Shown one piece after another: positions 1 through 8,666 of a stretch of 64,000 nucleotides of DNA. Position numbers and translations under genes: made by a program. The notes under the pieces were generated by a model. It was not told the origin of the DNA and did not search any database. It was given only the letters and a program-made list of their open reading frames with translations. Origin of the DNA: Flavobacterium fluviatile. GTDB taxonomy: Bacteria; Bacteroidota; Bacteroidia; Flavobacteriales; Flavobacteriaceae. The stretch is from NCBI RefSeq assembly GCF_010645065.1, contig NZ_JAADZW010000010.1, forward strand, positions 93,589 through 157,588, in the 5' to 3' direction. Within the stretch, counting starts at the first letter, position 1. The number at the start of each line of letters is the position of its first letter.

Positions 1-1
1 C

Positions 2-1474
2 AATATTCAATACAACATTTTGTATGCTGTTGGTTATGTAAACGGAAAAGCAGTTGCCAAAGATTATATCGTTTTGAACAGTTTGCCGAAAGCGCCAAAC
101 TTCAATGCTTTAGAAACCAAAAAAGAAACGATTCTAAAACCTGCAAAAGGCTACAATTATATTTACAGAGTCAATTCCGGAGGAAGTGAAATCAAAGATT
201 CTAACGGAAATGTTTGGAATGCTGATGTTCACAAAACCGGAGAAAATACCTGGGGTTCTTTGTCGTGGACAGATAATTTCAAGCTATTACCTGATTTTTA
301 TGCAAGCCAAAGAAGTACTTTTGACCCAATTATAGGAACCAAAGACTGGAAATTATTTCAAAGTTTCAGATACGGAATCGATAAACTGCGTTACGAATTC
401 CCTGCTCCGGATGGAGAATATTTGGTAGAATTGTATTTCACAGAACCATGGTACGGAACCGGAGGCGGACTCGACTGCAAAGGCTGGCGTTTGTTTGACG
501 TAGCCATCAATGAAAATGTCGTTTTAAAAGATTTAGATATCTGGAGTGAAGTCGGACACGATGCTGCTCTAAAGAAAACATTTGTTGTAAAAAGTAATAA
601 CGGAAAAATCACGATTTCGTTTCCAAACGTAAAAGCGAGTCAGGCCATCATTTCGGCAATTGCCATTGCAACCAAAGACAAAACTATAAAAGGAGCTCCG
701 GCATCGCCTCGAAATATTCAGAATGTTGCAGGAAATTCAGAAGCTAAAATCGGTTCGTGGCTGGATATTAATTCGAAACAATATTCAGATTCAGAGGTTG
801 TTTTTACGCAATTGCCTTCGGAAGTTTATGGAGCGGATTATTTGCAGACTACATCAAAATCTTCTGGTGCTTTTATAACCAAAGAAGATTCTGAAATTTA
901 TCTGTTTAGTACATCAAAAGATTCGATTTCGGGTTACAAAAAGTTGACGGAAACGGCTAAAAATTCGGATAAAGTTGAATTTTCGGTTTTCCATAAAAAA
1001 GTAAAAAAAGGAGAAAAAGTGCTTTTTGAAAATAGCACAATAGCTGTCGTTCCAACTTATGATATGGGCGAAAAAGACGATTCAAGACCTGTTGTACTTT
1101 TAGAAGCCGAAACCGCCAAAACAACCGGAACCGGAATCGAAAATGGCAATTTCAAAAAAGCCGATTATATCGAATTCAAGGAAAAAACAAACAACAGCGT
1201 TCAGTTTGAAGTGAAACCGGGCGTTGCCGGAATTTACCTGATGCGTTTCCGTTTTATGAACCGAAATGAAACCCCGTTGAAAGTCAAATTCAAAATGGAA
1301 GACGCTTACGGAATTATGATGCGAAATGATACGATTGAGTTTCCGTCTGCAACAGAAAAATGGAAAGTCCTCAATACAACTTCCGGTGGTTACATCAACG
1401 CAGGAACGTATAAAATCACGATAGAATCTGATGATATGAAAGGGCTACTCCTGGATAATTTCGAGTTTCAATAA
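2..1474 (+). CDS. C-terminal part of a carbohydrate-active protein with malectin-like and CBM6/35-like domains (partial)
   Basis: The frame is open to the left edge, so the true start lies upstream and about 490 residues are seen. Roughly residues 45-220 look like a malectin-type domain (aromatic-rich, with YGIDKLRYEFPAPDGEYLVE and ELYFTEPWYG). The last 130 residues read as a CBM6/35-like jelly roll (EAETA, YIEF, YLMRFRFMNRNE, AGTYKITIE). No catalytic motif is visible in this part. Families built this way are often secreted GH2 enzymes, and a GH2 gene follows 170 bp downstream in the same direction, so a shared polysaccharide-degradation locus is inferred. The missing N-terminal part decides the enzyme class. 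Confidence 0.75.
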   Translation, partial: NIQYNILYAVGYVNGKAVAKDYIVLNSLPKAPNFNALETKKETILKPAKGYNYIYRVNSGGSEIKDSNGNVWNADVHKTGENTWGSLSWTDNFKLLPDFYASQRSTFDPIIGTKDWKLFQSFRYGIDKLRYEFPAPDGEYLVELYFTEPWYGTGGGLDCKGWRLFDVAINENVVLKDLDIWSEVGHDAALKKTFVVKSNNGKITISFPNVKASQAIISAIAIATKDKTIKGAPASPRNIQNVAGNSEAKIGSWLDINSKQYSDSEVVFTQLPSEVYGADYLQTTSKSSGAFITKEDSEIYLFSTSKDSISGYKKLTETAKNSDKVEFSVFHKKVKKGEKVLFENSTIAVVPTYDMGEKDDSRPVVLLEAETAKTTGTGIENGNFKKADYIEFKEKTNNSVQFEVKPGVAGIYLMRFRFMNRNETPLKVKFKMEDAYGIMMRNDTIEFPSATEKWKVLNTTSGGYINAGTYKITIESDDMKGLLLDNFEFQ

Positions 1475-1482
1475 TCATCATT

Positions 1483-1613
1483 TTTGTCATTCCGACGAAG
1501 GAGGAATCTTCGTTGCCAGATCGACAAAGGTTGACTTTTGATTGTGGAGTTATTTGCGGAGATTGCTTCGCCAATTCGCTTTCGCTCGTGTCCTCCTTCA
1601 CCGGAATGACAAA
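1483..1613. repeat. Dispersed inverted repeat, family B (complete copy)
   Basis: Arms at 1483-1505 and 1591-1613 are imperfect reverse complements beginning TTTGTCATTCCGACGAAGG. A related copy with both arms is at 23388-23497 and a copy lacking the right arm at 39853-39925. It fills the gap between the two glycosidase-locus genes and probably folds as a long hairpin in the transcript. Confidence 0.75.
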
Positions 1614-1644
1614 CTGGACGTAATTGGATTATAATAATAAGTTT

Positions 1645-4071
1645 ATGAATAAAAATATTTTACAAAAAATTACAATCGCTTTAGCAATACTGCTTTCAAC
1701 AGCAAGTTTCGCACAAACCAAAAAAGCAAGAATCGTTGAAGATTTCAATAAAAACTGGAACTTCAAATTAGGCGATCATCCACAAGCCATCAATGCGAAT
1801 TTCAGCACTGCAGATTGGAGAAATCTGCAATTGCCACACGACTGGAGTATTGAAGGCGCCTTCAATAAAGATCTTCCAACAGGAACCAAACAAGGATTTT
1901 TGACGGCAGGAAAAGGCTGGTACCGCAAGACATTTGTCTTGCCGAAAGATTGGGCGGACAAATCGATTTCAATAGAATTTGACGGAGTTTTCAAGAACAG
2001 CGAAGTATTTATCAACGGTCATTCGCTGGGAATTCGACCTAGTGGGTACATTTCTTTTGCTTATGAAATGACTCCTTACCTGCATTTCGGAAAACAAGAA
2101 AATGTTATTGCCGTAAAAGTCGATAACGATGCACAGCCCAATTCCAGATGGTACACAGGTTCCGGAATTTATAGAAACGTACGTTTAGTGGCTGTCGAAA
2201 AACTCCACGTAGCACATTGGGGAACGTATGTAACCACTCCAAAAATCAGCAAAGAAAAAGCATCGGTACATTTTGAAGTGACCGTAGAAAATAAAGCAAA
2301 TACTGAAAAAGAATTCAAGTTTGTTACTTCCATTGTTGACGCTAAAAACAAAGAAGTAGCTAATACAACGTCAACAGAAAAAATTGGCGCCAATTCCAAT
2401 TCTAAAAAAACACATAATCTGGAAGTGAAAAATCCAAATTTATGGGATACTGAAAATCCGTATTTGTATAAAGTGCTTACCAAAATTTACGAGAATAAAA
2501 AATTGGTTGATACTTATGAAACACCATTAGGAATTCGGTTTTTCTCTTTTGATGCCGAAAAAGGATTTTCTTTAAACGGAAAACCAACCAAAATACACGG
2601 AGTCTGTCTGCATCACGACAACGGTGCTTTAGGAGCTGTAGAAAATATTCACGCCGTTCGCAGAAAACTGACTTTACTGAAAGAAATGGGCTGCAATGCC
2701 ATCAGAATGGCGCACAATCCGCATTCGCTGGAAATGATGCAATTGTGCGATGAAATGGGCTTCATTGTTCAGGACGAGGCATTTGATGTTTGGAAAAAAG
2801 CAAAAGTAAAGAATGATGCTCACAAAGAATGGGATGCCTGGTACAAAAGAGATTTAGAAGATTTGATTTTGAGAGACCGCAACTATCCGTCGGTGATGAT
2901 GTGGAGCATCGGAAACGAAATCCGTGAACAATTCGACAGTACCGGAATTGCGATTACTAAAGAATTGGCGCAAATCGTAAAAAATCTGGATACCACTCGT
3001 CCGATAACAAGTGCGTTGACAGAGAATGTTCCGGAGAAGAATTTCATTTATCAGTCGGGTGCTTTGGATTTATTGGGATTCAACTACAAACACGAAGATT
3101 ACGCAACCTTTCCAGCGCGTTTCAAAGGACAGAAAATAATTGCTTCCGAGACTGTTTCAGCTCTCGAAACCCGTGGACATTACGATCAGCCTGCGGATGT
3201 GATCAAAGCCTGGCCGGTTAAATACGGAGAGAAATTTGATGGCAATGCAGACTGGACGGTTTCGGCTTACGATAATGTAAAATCATTTTGGGGTTCGACG
3301 CACGAAGAAAGCTGGAAAGCGATAAAAAATTCTGATTTCATTGCAGGTACTTTTGTGTGGACTGGTTTTGATTATATCGGCGAACCCGACCCATATCCAT
3401 TTCCGGCACGCAGTTCGTATTTCGGAATCATCGATTTGGCTGGACTTCCAAAAGATGTCTATTATATGTATCAAAGCGAATGGTCGAAGAAAGCCGTTTT
3501 GCATATTTTTCCGCACTGGAATTGGCAAAAAGATCAGGAAGTCGACGTTTGGGCATATTACAACAATGCCGATGAAGTGGAATTATTCCTAAACGGAAAA
3601 TCATTAGGCAAAAAAGCCAAACAAAATGATGATTTGCATATTTATTGGCGTGTAAAATTCGAACCCGGAACGATAAAAGCTATTTCAAGAAAAGACGGAA
3701 AAGTGGTTTTAGAAAAAGAAATTCATACCGCTGGAGCAGCTTCCAAAATTGATTTGAAAGTAAATAAATCAACCATAAAAAATGATACTTACGATTTGGT
3801 TTATGTAACGGTTTCTATTGTTGATAAAGACGGAAATCTGATTCCGAATGCCGATCATAAAATAGATTTTGAAGTTACAGGTGGAGGAAAATTAGTGGGT
3901 GTTGATAACGGTTATCAGGCGAACCTGGATTCTTTTAAAGCGAGTTCCTGTAAAGTCTATAACGGAAAATGTATTGCTATTATTCAATCCAACGGTAAGC
4001 AAGAAAATATTCAGTTAAAAGCTTCTGCAGAGAATGGAATGTCATCTACAGTAATTGTAAAAGTAGAATAA
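1645..4071 (+). CDS. Secreted glycoside hydrolase family 2 protein (beta-galactosidase-like)
   Basis: It hydrolyses a beta-glycosidic bond in exported oligo- or polysaccharides; the exact sugar cannot be read. The chosen start gives a signal peptide (MNKNILQKITIALAILL...FAQ); an upstream in-frame TTG at 1624 would put seven extra residues before it. An N-terminal GH2 sugar-binding domain (DWRNLQLPHDWSIEG), an Ig-like middle domain and a TIM barrel follow. Predicted acid/base is Glu425 in WSIGNEIRE and the nucleophile Glu502 in IIASETVSALETRG. A C-terminal domain with a DUF4982/invasin-like look ends the protein. Length (808 aa) is normal for Bacteroidota GH2 enzymes. It follows the partial gene in the same direction and ends at a strong terminator. 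Confidence 0.9.
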   Translation: MNKNILQKITIALAILLSTASFAQTKKARIVEDFNKNWNFKLGDHPQAINANFSTADWRNLQLPHDWSIEGAFNKDLPTGTKQGFLTAGKGWYRKTFVLPKDWADKSISIEFDGVFKNSEVFINGHSLGIRPSGYISFAYEMTPYLHFGKQENVIAVKVDNDAQPNSRWYTGSGIYRNVRLVAVEKLHVAHWGTYVTTPKISKEKASVHFEVTVENKANTEKEFKFVTSIVDAKNKEVANTTSTEKIGANSNSKKTHNLEVKNPNLWDTENPYLYKVLTKIYENKKLVDTYETPLGIRFFSFDAEKGFSLNGKPTKIHGVCLHHDNGALGAVENIHAVRRKLTLLKEMGCNAIRMAHNPHSLEMMQLCDEMGFIVQDEAFDVWKKAKVKNDAHKEWDAWYKRDLEDLILRDRNYPSVMMWSIGNEIREQFDSTGIAITKELAQIVKNLDTTRPITSALTENVPEKNFIYQSGALDLLGFNYKHEDYATFPARFKGQKIIASETVSALETRGHYDQPADVIKAWPVKYGEKFDGNADWTVSAYDNVKSFWGSTHEESWKAIKNSDFIAGTFVWTGFDYIGEPDPYPFPARSSYFGIIDLAGLPKDVYYMYQSEWSKKAVLHIFPHWNWQKDQEVDVWAYYNNADEVELFLNGKSLGKKAKQNDDLHIYWRVKFEPGTIKAISRKDGKVVLEKEIHTAGAASKIDLKVNKSTIKNDTYDLVYVTVSIVDKDGNLIPNADHKIDFEVTGGGKLVGVDNGYQANLDSFKASSCKVYNGKCIAIIQSNGKQENIQLKASAENGMSSTVIVKVE

Positions 4072-4098
4072 GCACTTCACGAAATAATTGTAATTCAA

Positions 4099-4127
4099 AA
4101 CTCCATTAGCGATAATGGAGTTTTTTT
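4099..4127 (+). terminator. Rho-independent terminator after GH2 gene
   Basis: AACTCCATTA-gcga-TAATGGAGTT followed by a T run. The same stem sequence is reused at 13804 and 15274. Confidence 0.9.
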
Positions 4128-4142
4128 GTGGAATCCCGTTTG

Positions 4143-4250
4143 TTATTTGGGCATATCCCTACGGGTCGGGCTGTCCATTATATCTTTTGTTTTCCTAAAG
4201 AAGGAAAACAAAAGGATGCCATTTCCATCCCTTATGCGGGCTTGGTTTCA
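4143..4250 (+). repeat. Variable-stem hairpin element, family A (copy 1)
   Basis: Conserved left flank (GGGTCGGGCTGTCCATTATAT), a perfect 13-bp stem at 4184-4196 and 4202-4214 with loop AAAGA, then the conserved right flank (GATGCCATTTCCATCCCTTA). Related copies lie at 13846, 21970, 51480 and 63030. The rest of this 345-bp gap is AT-rich and carries a promoter near its right end. Confidence 0.75.
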
Positions 4251-4323
4251 GAAGATGTTTAGGGTTTAAATTGATGTTTGATAATTGTAGTAAAAATAAT
4301 GTTATATATTTAGGGATAAACTA

Positions 4324-4352
4324 TTTGCTATAATTTATACTATTTAAATTTG
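4324..4352 (+). promoter_or_regulatory. Predicted promoter for the nucleotidyltransferase-like operon
   Basis: TTTG at 4324-4327 and TAAATTTG at 4345-4352 are 17 bp apart, matching the Bacteroidota -33/-7 consensus (TTTG, TAnnTTTG). A perfect 10-bp inverted repeat, CTATAATTTA at 4328-4337 and TAAATTATAG at 4367-4376, brackets the -7 element and could be an operator. Confidence 0.5.
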
Positions 4353-4416
4353 GGAGTACTTTGTGCTAAATTATAGTAAAAAAGGCTAAATTGCATAACT
4401 AATTTATCAATAAAAA

Positions 4417-4881
4417 ATGTACAAAAGAGAATACGAACCTCTACTGGAAAATGGGTTTAAGGAAATTGCTTTGTGGCAGTTAGATACTTTTTTCTTGGAA
4501 CCTTTTGGAGAAAATGATCAAAGAAAGGAATTGATAAATCGCTTAAATGCTTATTTGAGTGAGTTCTTATATTTGGGTTTGAATGCAGAACTTTGGATAG
4601 ATGGTTCATTTTCAACTCATAAACCAGAACCAGAAGACATAGATGTTGTGTTTTTATTAGATGTAAGTGAAATAAATAATTTGAAGGACAGAAAACTAAA
4701 GTTATTTGAAGAATTATTTCAAAATAGAAAAATTGTTAAGGCCAGATATTCAGTTGATGTTTATTATATAGATAGAAACGATGAAATTGAAAAACAAAAA
4801 TGGATAACAACTTACGGATTTGATTCAAGGAAAATAAATAGTAAAGGAATATATAAAATACAATTATCAAAAGATGTATAG
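4417..4881 (+). CDS. Nucleotidyltransferase-like protein (DUF6932-type)
   Basis: This 154-aa protein carries the signature of the polymerase-beta nucleotidyltransferase superfamily: G63-S64-F65, then D74-x-D76 in EDIDVVF, and a third acidic residue D114 in SVDVYYID, so all metal ligands appear present. The assignment to the DUF6932 group is from memory of its shape and is tentative. No signal peptide or membrane segment is visible. Its 3' end overlaps the next gene by 8 bp, so the two are almost certainly co-translated. A protein of this size could be a toxin-like MNT enzyme, a nucleotide-signal synthase or a tRNA-modifying enzyme; the sequence alone does not choose. The region is accessory, between a GH2 gene and a frameshifted gene. 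Confidence 0.65.
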   Translation: MYKREYEPLLENGFKEIALWQLDTFFLEPFGENDQRKELINRLNAYLSEFLYLGLNAELWIDGSFSTHKPEPEDIDVVFLLDVSEINNLKDRKLKLFEELFQNRKIVKARYSVDVYYIDRNDEIEKQKWITTYGFDSRKINSKGIYKIQLSKDV

Positions 4882-5806
4882 TATAGAACGGATAGAGGAA
4901 TTATTAGCAAATTCAGAAGATACTTTACTGAAATATGAGAATTTGCTTAAGGACAATCCAAATAGTTTGTTCAATAAAGGTATGGTAAAAAATACCCTAG
5001 AACAAATGGTAGAATTGCGTTCTAACCTTGCTTTCGAAAAACAGAAAAGAGAAAAAGAAATTATTGATATACGCTTAAAAGGTAAAGTTGCAAAAGTAGG
5101 AAAGCTACCTTTGGATTTATTGGGAGAGTTTGCTAAAAGTTTGTCTGACTGTATTATAGAATCATCTAGAAAATATCAATATGGTAATAAAGGTGGAGCT
5201 AAAATATTAACCTCTATTAAAAACACTGTAGATTTACGCTTCGACAGATTAGTTCCGGGATCAACACATATTTTAGTTACGGGTAATAATAGTCCTGATT
5301 TATTTGGTAATAGCATGATTGAAAATGCTTTAATCAATACTTTTGAGTTATTAAATGTGCATAACGATTCTGAATTAATGGATAAATCTGAAAAATATGG
5401 TGGAGCTGGAATTAAAAAATTAAACAAAATATTAAACTTGAGTATTAATAACCATTTAGAATTTGATTTAGAGTGGTCTTCACCAAACTCAAAAGTTTTT
5501 AAATGGGAAGGAAATTTTGATAGAATAAAGCAACTTAATAATTCTATTTCAAAAATAGAAACCATTACTCCAGAGGAGATTGAAATTTCTGGCACATTAG
5601 TTATGCAAAGTTTAAAAGGACAGCTTGAAATTGAAGATAATGATGGTAAACTTTTTAAAGTTTCATTTCCAATGTCTTTTTTAGAGAAGATAAAAGAATT
5701 CCAAATTGGAGAAGATTTTTCTGCAACAATTATTAAAAACACTCTTAAAAATAGTATCACTAAAGAAGAAAAAGCATCATTTGAATTGACAACAATAAAT
5801 TCTTAA
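4874..5806 (+). CDS. Unknown 310-aa protein, partner of the nucleotidyltransferase-like protein
   Basis: I do not recognise a family. Residues 1-75 are charged and helical, likely a coiled coil (ELLANSEDTLLKYENLL, EKQKREKEIIDIRLKG). Residues 75-180 contain a helical block with PLDLLGEFAKSLSDCI and a stretch LVPGSTHILVTG. The C-terminal 80 residues look beta-rich (EISGTLVMQSLKGQLEIED). No signal peptide or membrane helix is visible, so it is probably cytoplasmic. It overlaps the upstream gene by 8 bp, which argues for a functional pair. The gene is AT-rich. Candidate roles are target recognition or control of the nucleotidyltransferase, as inference only. Confidence 0.7.
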   Translation: MYSIERIEELLANSEDTLLKYENLLKDNPNSLFNKGMVKNTLEQMVELRSNLAFEKQKREKEIIDIRLKGKVAKVGKLPLDLLGEFAKSLSDCIIESSRKYQYGNKGGAKILTSIKNTVDLRFDRLVPGSTHILVTGNNSPDLFGNSMIENALINTFELLNVHNDSELMDKSEKYGGAGIKKLNKILNLSINNHLEFDLEWSSPNSKVFKWEGNFDRIKQLNNSISKIETITPEEIEISGTLVMQSLKGQLEIEDNDGKLFKVSFPMSFLEKIKEFQIGEDFSATIIKNTLKNSITKEEKASFELTTINS

Positions 5807-5968
5807 AGGGATTAATAAAGTAATATAATTTGTAGATATATTTACAATTATTGAATCAATATTGAGATGAAATCTTTTTAAAAAACATTATTATACTGCG
5901 CTTTTTACATTGTTTTATGTTTATTAAATATTCCTACTTTTCATCTATTTTAAGATAAAAATATATAA

Positions 5969-6333
5969 ATGATGAAAAAACGTCACTCTATAATTTTTCT
6001 AATTTCAATCCTCCTAATTTCCTGCGAACAAACGCAGATAAATTTGAACGAAATAAATGGAAAACCCTTGATGATATAAATTACAATCATCGTGAATTTA
6101 TGATTCAGGATTTAAAAGCAAATTATTTAAAACCCGGAATAAAATATAAAGAAGTAGAGAAGTTACTTGGAGGAAATTATAATGAACGTTCAGAAGATTC
6201 AATCCAGCTTCAATATGAAATTTATACTGATTTCGGAACCGATATTGATCCTGTAGAAACCAAAACGTTTATTGTAAATTTTACTTCCGATTCCGTTTTT
6301 GTTAATACAAGAATTGATCATTGGAGTAAATAA
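5969..6333 (+). pseudogene. Small lipoprotein gene broken by a frameshift
   Basis: An ORF from 5969 starts with a lipoprotein signal (MMKKRHSIIFLISILLISC) but stops at 6079 after 36 codons. A second frame, open across the break, continues with DKFERNKWKTLDDINYNHRE and runs to 6333. Adding one A in the run near 6028-6032 would join them into a single lipoprotein of about 120 residues (CEQNADKFERNKW). The tail (PGIKYKEVEKLLGG) resembles small Bacteroidota lipoproteins of the SmpA/BamE-like shape. It is either a true pseudogene or a sequencing error in an A run. Confidence 0.7.
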
Positions 6334-6465
6334 TCCAAATTCATAGTGATCTAAAATATTTAAGAATGTTTACAACGAGGACTAATTTAATCAGTTTTAA
6401 AACCTCGTAAAATGTTTTTAAGGTAAGTTTAAAAATAGGTGCACAAGAAATATTGATATATTTTG

Positions 6466-6473
6466 TATATTTG
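6466..6473 (+). promoter_or_regulatory. -7 promoter element before toxin-antitoxin-like pair
   Basis: TATATTTG matches TAnnTTTG and lies 23 bp before the ATG at 6496. No clear -33 element was found. An in-frame TTG at 6463 would put this element inside the gene, which favours the ATG. Confidence 0.45.
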
Positions 6474-6495
6474 GAAAAATAATTATTCCACAATT

Positions 6496-6666
6496 ATGAA
6501 ATCACAAACAGCATTGCTAATTGACTTGGCGAAAAAACTTGAAAAAAGACAAAGCTCTAAAGAATCAGCTATTAAATCTTTGAGTTCTGCTGGTATTGTT
6601 ACTAAAGAAGGAAAAATGACTAAATCTTTTCCTAATTTGGAACGAGTACTATCTGTTGCTGAATAG
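6496..6666 (+). CDS. Small putative antitoxin paired with an ADP-ribosyltransferase-like protein
   Basis: This 56-aa helical, lysine-rich protein (MKSQTALLIDLAKKLEKRQS...) has its stop codon directly abutting the ATG of the next gene, the classic spacing of an antitoxin-toxin pair. The ending KEGKMTKSFPNLERVLSVAE has the look of an orphan regulator with no DNA-binding motif I can name. I chose the ATG at 6496 over an upstream in-frame TTG because the TTG overlaps a promoter-like element. The antitoxin role is inferred from size and position; it could also be a chaperone-like partner. Confidence 0.6.
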   Translation: MKSQTALLIDLAKKLEKRQSSKESAIKSLSSAGIVTKEGKMTKSFPNLERVLSVAE

Positions 6667-7272
6667 ATGTACAGTTCGAGGTCTAATCTTTTAATTGGAT
6701 TTCATGGTTGTGATGAATCTGTCGCACAACAACTTCTTACCAAACCTAAAAACATAAAAATTAGCGAAAAACCATTTGATTGGCTCGGTCACGGATTTTA
6801 TGTTTGGGAAAACAATTACGACAGAGCTTTACAGTGGGCTAAAGACAAAGAGAAAAAAGGCATGATTAAAAAAGCTTCTGTAATTGGCGTTGTATTTACA
6901 TTAGATTATTGTCTTGACTTGATTGATAGTGAATTCATTAAAATGCTTTCGGTTTATTATGAATTGATGCAAAAGGATTTTCATAGCATCGAAAAAGAAC
7001 TTCCAAAAAATAAAGATGTAAAAGAAGACGAGCACAAGGATTTACTGATACGTGAATTAGATTGTGCTGTAATTCAGTATCTCCATCAAAAAATAAAGGA
7101 AGAAATAGAGCAGGATGATACAACTTCATTAAAAGAGTTTGACTCCGTAAGAGGTGTTTTTACAGAAGGAGGTCCTGCATTTCCGGGTGCTGGTGTACAA
7201 AAGAAAAGTCACATCCAAATATGCATTCGCAATATGGACTGTATTAAAGGATTCTTTTTGCCTCGAAAATAG
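6667..7272 (+). CDS. ADP-ribosyltransferase-like putative toxin
   Basis: This 201-aa protein begins with a block resembling the NAD-binding start of DUF3990/ART-type enzymes: GFHGCDE near residue 11, then DWLGHGFYVWENN and RALQWA at residues 38-60. A conserved-looking tail, TEGGPAFPGAGVQKKSHIQI and CIKGFFLP, closes the fold; Glu in the TEGG segment is a candidate catalytic residue. No signal peptide or membrane segment. It starts at the base after the stop codon of the 56-aa gene. Known relatives with this layout modify a target using NAD and are neutralised by the small upstream protein; I infer the same here. Substrate cannot be read. Confidence 0.65.
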   Translation: MYSSRSNLLIGFHGCDESVAQQLLTKPKNIKISEKPFDWLGHGFYVWENNYDRALQWAKDKEKKGMIKKASVIGVVFTLDYCLDLIDSEFIKMLSVYYELMQKDFHSIEKELPKNKDVKEDEHKDLLIRELDCAVIQYLHQKIKEEIEQDDTTSLKEFDSVRGVFTEGGPAFPGAGVQKKSHIQICIRNMDCIKGFFLPRK

Positions 7273-7409
7273 TTGTCATGAGCCCACTATCGCATATCGT
7301 ATCAGAGTAATGAAATGGCTGTATTTGCATTTACAATCTATTCAAAGTCAAATTTTAATTTCTTAAAGTCACTAATTTTTCAGGATTCTTTTACTTAAAA
7401 CCTCAAACC

Positions 7410-8666
7410 TCACTCCCCTTCAGTCATATCAATAGTTTTTGGATGCAAACTAACAAGTTGTAAAACAATCGCAGTAACCACTACAAATAAAAGCAATACA
7501 AAAACGTGTCTCATTCCCCCATTATCAGCAGCTTTTCCTAAAAATTCCGTGATAACAGCTCCGGCTGAAATACCTACGAAATTCATAATTCCGTATCCGG
7601 TAGCACGGTAGCGAGGCGCAACAAACTGACAAAGAATAGGCATATTGTTGGTATCGTATATTCCAAATCCAAGTCCGAAAAGGATAGCGCCAAAAATAAT
7701 AGCTGCTGTGTCGCAGCAGTAGCCAAATAAAAACAAAGCGGGAATGGTAAGAAATAGTCCAATGGCGCTGGTGTAAATCCTTCCTTTAAGATGTTTCATC
7801 ACCCATCGGTCTGAAACGGCACCACCAATTAAAACACCAAAAAATGATGACATCGAAATGGTTACCGTTGCAATTGGTCCCGCCAAAGCCATGTCCAAAT
7901 GTAACGTTTCGGTAAATAAAGTAGGCAACCAATTTTTTGCAGCCCAACCCGGTAAACTTGGTGAAGCGAAATAAAACAATAAAACCCAAAAGGAGATATT
8001 GCCAAATAAGATTCCCAATCCCTTGAACATCTGTCTAAATTCAGTGCTGACAGATGATTTTTTTGTGGGATCAAAAAAGTAGGTTTTCTTTTCCTGTAAA
8101 AAAAAGATCAGTACCAAACTGTAAAGTACACCAAGTAAACCTACGGAGTGAAAACTGAAATGCCAGGAAAAATGCTTAGAAATAGTGGCTCCAAAGCCAC
8201 CCAGCGCCTGTCCTAAATAAATTCCGGTGGTATGAATAGCAATAGCAAAAGAGCGTGTTTTTTCCTGATGGTAATCGGCAATTAAAGATAAGGCAGCGGG
8301 AATATAAAAAGCTTCGCTAAAACCCATAATCCCACGCAAAATATAAATCTGATTGAAAGTGGTAGCATAACCCATCGCCATAGTAACCCCTGACCAGATA
8401 AAAAGACTTGCTATGATGATTCTTTTTCGGTTAAAACGATCCGCTATAATTCCGGAAACTGGGCTCATCAGTGCATATATCCAAAGGAAAATAGCCATTA
8501 AAAGACCGAAATTTTCAGCTTTCGCCAATTCAGGAATGTCATCCATCATCGCTGATTTCATAGTGGAAAGCATTTGTCGGTCTAAATAATTCAATAAAGC
8601 CACAAACCACAACAAGCCTACAAGAATCCATGGATAGGATTTTTTTTCATTCAATTTTGCAATCAT
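7410..8666 (-). CDS. MFS transporter, anion:cation symporter type
   Basis: This inner-membrane carrier has 418 residues, about 12 hydrophobic segments and the MFS loop motif GIIADRFNRKR after the second one. NYLDRQML in the first segment is typical of the ACS family that imports hexuronates, glucarate and related organic acids. It is divergent from the RuBisCO-like operon with 425 bp between them, a common layout for a dedicated uptake system. I infer it imports the acid sugar used by that operon. Start is the ATG giving MIAKLNEKKSYPW directly before the first membrane segment. Confidence 0.85.
   Translation of the reverse strand: MIAKLNEKKSYPWILVGLLWFVALLNYLDRQMLSTMKSAMMDDIPELAKAENFGLLMAIFLWIYALMSPVSGIIADRFNRKRIIIASLFIWSGVTMAMGYATTFNQIYILRGIMGFSEAFYIPAALSLIADYHQEKTRSFAIAIHTTGIYLGQALGGFGATISKHFSWHFSFHSVGLLGVLYSLVLIFFLQEKKTYFFDPTKKSSVSTEFRQMFKGLGILFGNISFWVLLFYFASPSLPGWAAKNWLPTLFTETLHLDMALAGPIATVTISMSSFFGVLIGGAVSDRWVMKHLKGRIYTSAIGLFLTIPALFLFGYCCDTAAIIFGAILFGLGFGIYDTNNMPILCQFVAPRYRATGYGIMNFVGISAGAVITEFLGKAADNGGMRHVFVLLLFVVVTAIVLQLVSLHPKTIDMTEGE

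Noticed and set aside
5176..5760. Long minus-strand ORF opposite the 310-aa gene
   Set aside because: It is a mirror of the plus-strand coding frame, with Ser/Leu/Ile-biased composition; the plus frame has a clear operon context.
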